From Styela clava (Eukaryota > Chordata > Ascidiacea > Stolidobranchia > Styelidae): DNA of 64,000 bases. The translations under genes were made by a program, and so were the position numbers. Location of the stretch: assembly GCF_964204865.1 (NCBI RefSeq), contig NC_135256.1, forward strand, positions 19,249,703 to 19,313,702. The letters run 5' to 3'. Of the stretch, positions 63,570-64,000 are shown piece by piece (positions within the stretch are counted from its first letter, which is position 1; each line of letters opens with the position of its first letter). The notes under the pieces were generated by a model that did no database searches, was not told the DNA's origin, and saw nothing but the letters and a program-made list of their open reading frames with translations.

Positions 63570-63960
63570 AGGGCACGGAGTGGACATATGGATCGTTTTG
63601 TTATTATGTTCTTTTTCTTTGCCATAGAATTTTATCATTATGAAAAAAATCTTTTCTCTTTGATAAAAGGTATTTTTCACTAGAAGGGCATTACTTTTAT
63701 TTATTTCAAATATGTCTGTGAGCTCTATGGGATTCGTTTTGTTGTGTGCTATGACGTCACCAAAATGTGCTCACCTTGTGGCGGTTCCGCAAACTCATAT
63801 CGGCGGATCTCGTGCTCAGCGAAAGTCGGCGGATCTCGTACTTAGCCAAAGTGGGGAGTTTCTATGGGAAACGGTAGACTGTGGGACCTGATCTGGTATT
63901 ACAGAAGTGACTCGGATCAGTTGGTATTGATGAGCATAGCTCTCTTTTTTAAATTTTGTT
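63570..63960 (+). repeat. Interspersed repeat family C, diverged copy 3
   Basis: GTGGACATATGGATCGTTTT, CTAGAAGGGCATTACTTTTA, TCTATGGGATTCGTTT and GAGCATAGCTCTCTTTT parallel the 21225 and 26870 copies. It carries an extra 26-bp tandem duplication (CGGCGGATCTCGT...) near 63802-63855. Confidence 0.65.
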
Positions 63961-64000
63961 GGCAACTCTCAATGATTCAGATACATTTCCTGCACTAGAG

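Overview
The window is AT-rich animal nuclear DNA: intron-bearing genes with GT-AG splice sites, tRNA-derived SINEs, LINE fragments and many hAT-type transposon remnants. Protein similarity and compact gene structure suggest an invertebrate deuterostome. An ascidian-like tunicate is my best guess, but no single feature proves it. Five protein-coding genes are supported. They are TMEM107 (minus, 8.6-10.1 kb, four exons), RSL24D1/RLP24 (plus, 14.2-14.7 kb, one coding exon), selenoprotein T with an in-frame UGA (minus, 16.5-17.1 kb, one coding exon), enolase (minus, 36.7-39.6 kb, nine coding exons) and a 17-exon ZP-domain transmembrane protein (plus, 53.8-62.3 kb). The exon phases of all spliced genes were followed by hand and stay consistent from start to stop.

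Layout. 1-8.6 kb: no gene; a SINE, a degenerate minisatellite and an outer hAT-like element (4.76-8.06 kb) with a second hAT-like element inside it (6.13-7.72 kb). 8.6-17.1 kb: TMEM107, RSL24D1 and SELENOT, with SINEs and LINE 3' tails between them and a 302-bp hAT MITE just past SELENOT. 18.2-24.8 kb: a 6.5-kb foldback element with about 1.8-kb inverted arms built of GGGAA-type repeats and a 9-bp target-site duplication. 25-29.3 kb: repeats only. 29.7-35.8 kb: a broken duplicate of the 3' end of enolase, split by a hAT-like element that itself carries a 5'-truncated LINE. 36.7-39.6 kb: functional enolase. 40-53.8 kb: repeats, including three hAT-like elements (two with perfect 8-bp duplications) and two short palindromic MITEs. 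53.8-62.3 kb: the ZP gene, with a MITE and another repeat in its introns. 62.3-64 kb: a diverged repeat copy, no gene.

The genes do not form a pathway. They cover ciliary transition zone (TMEM107), pre-60S ribosome maturation (RSL24D1), ER redox (SELENOT), glycolysis (enolase) and a secreted/membrane matrix protein. The most unusual parts are the foldback element with its nested palindromes, the ZP protein with an unfamiliar N-terminal half, the intronless selenoprotein T read through UGA, and the layered transposon history inside the enolase duplicate.
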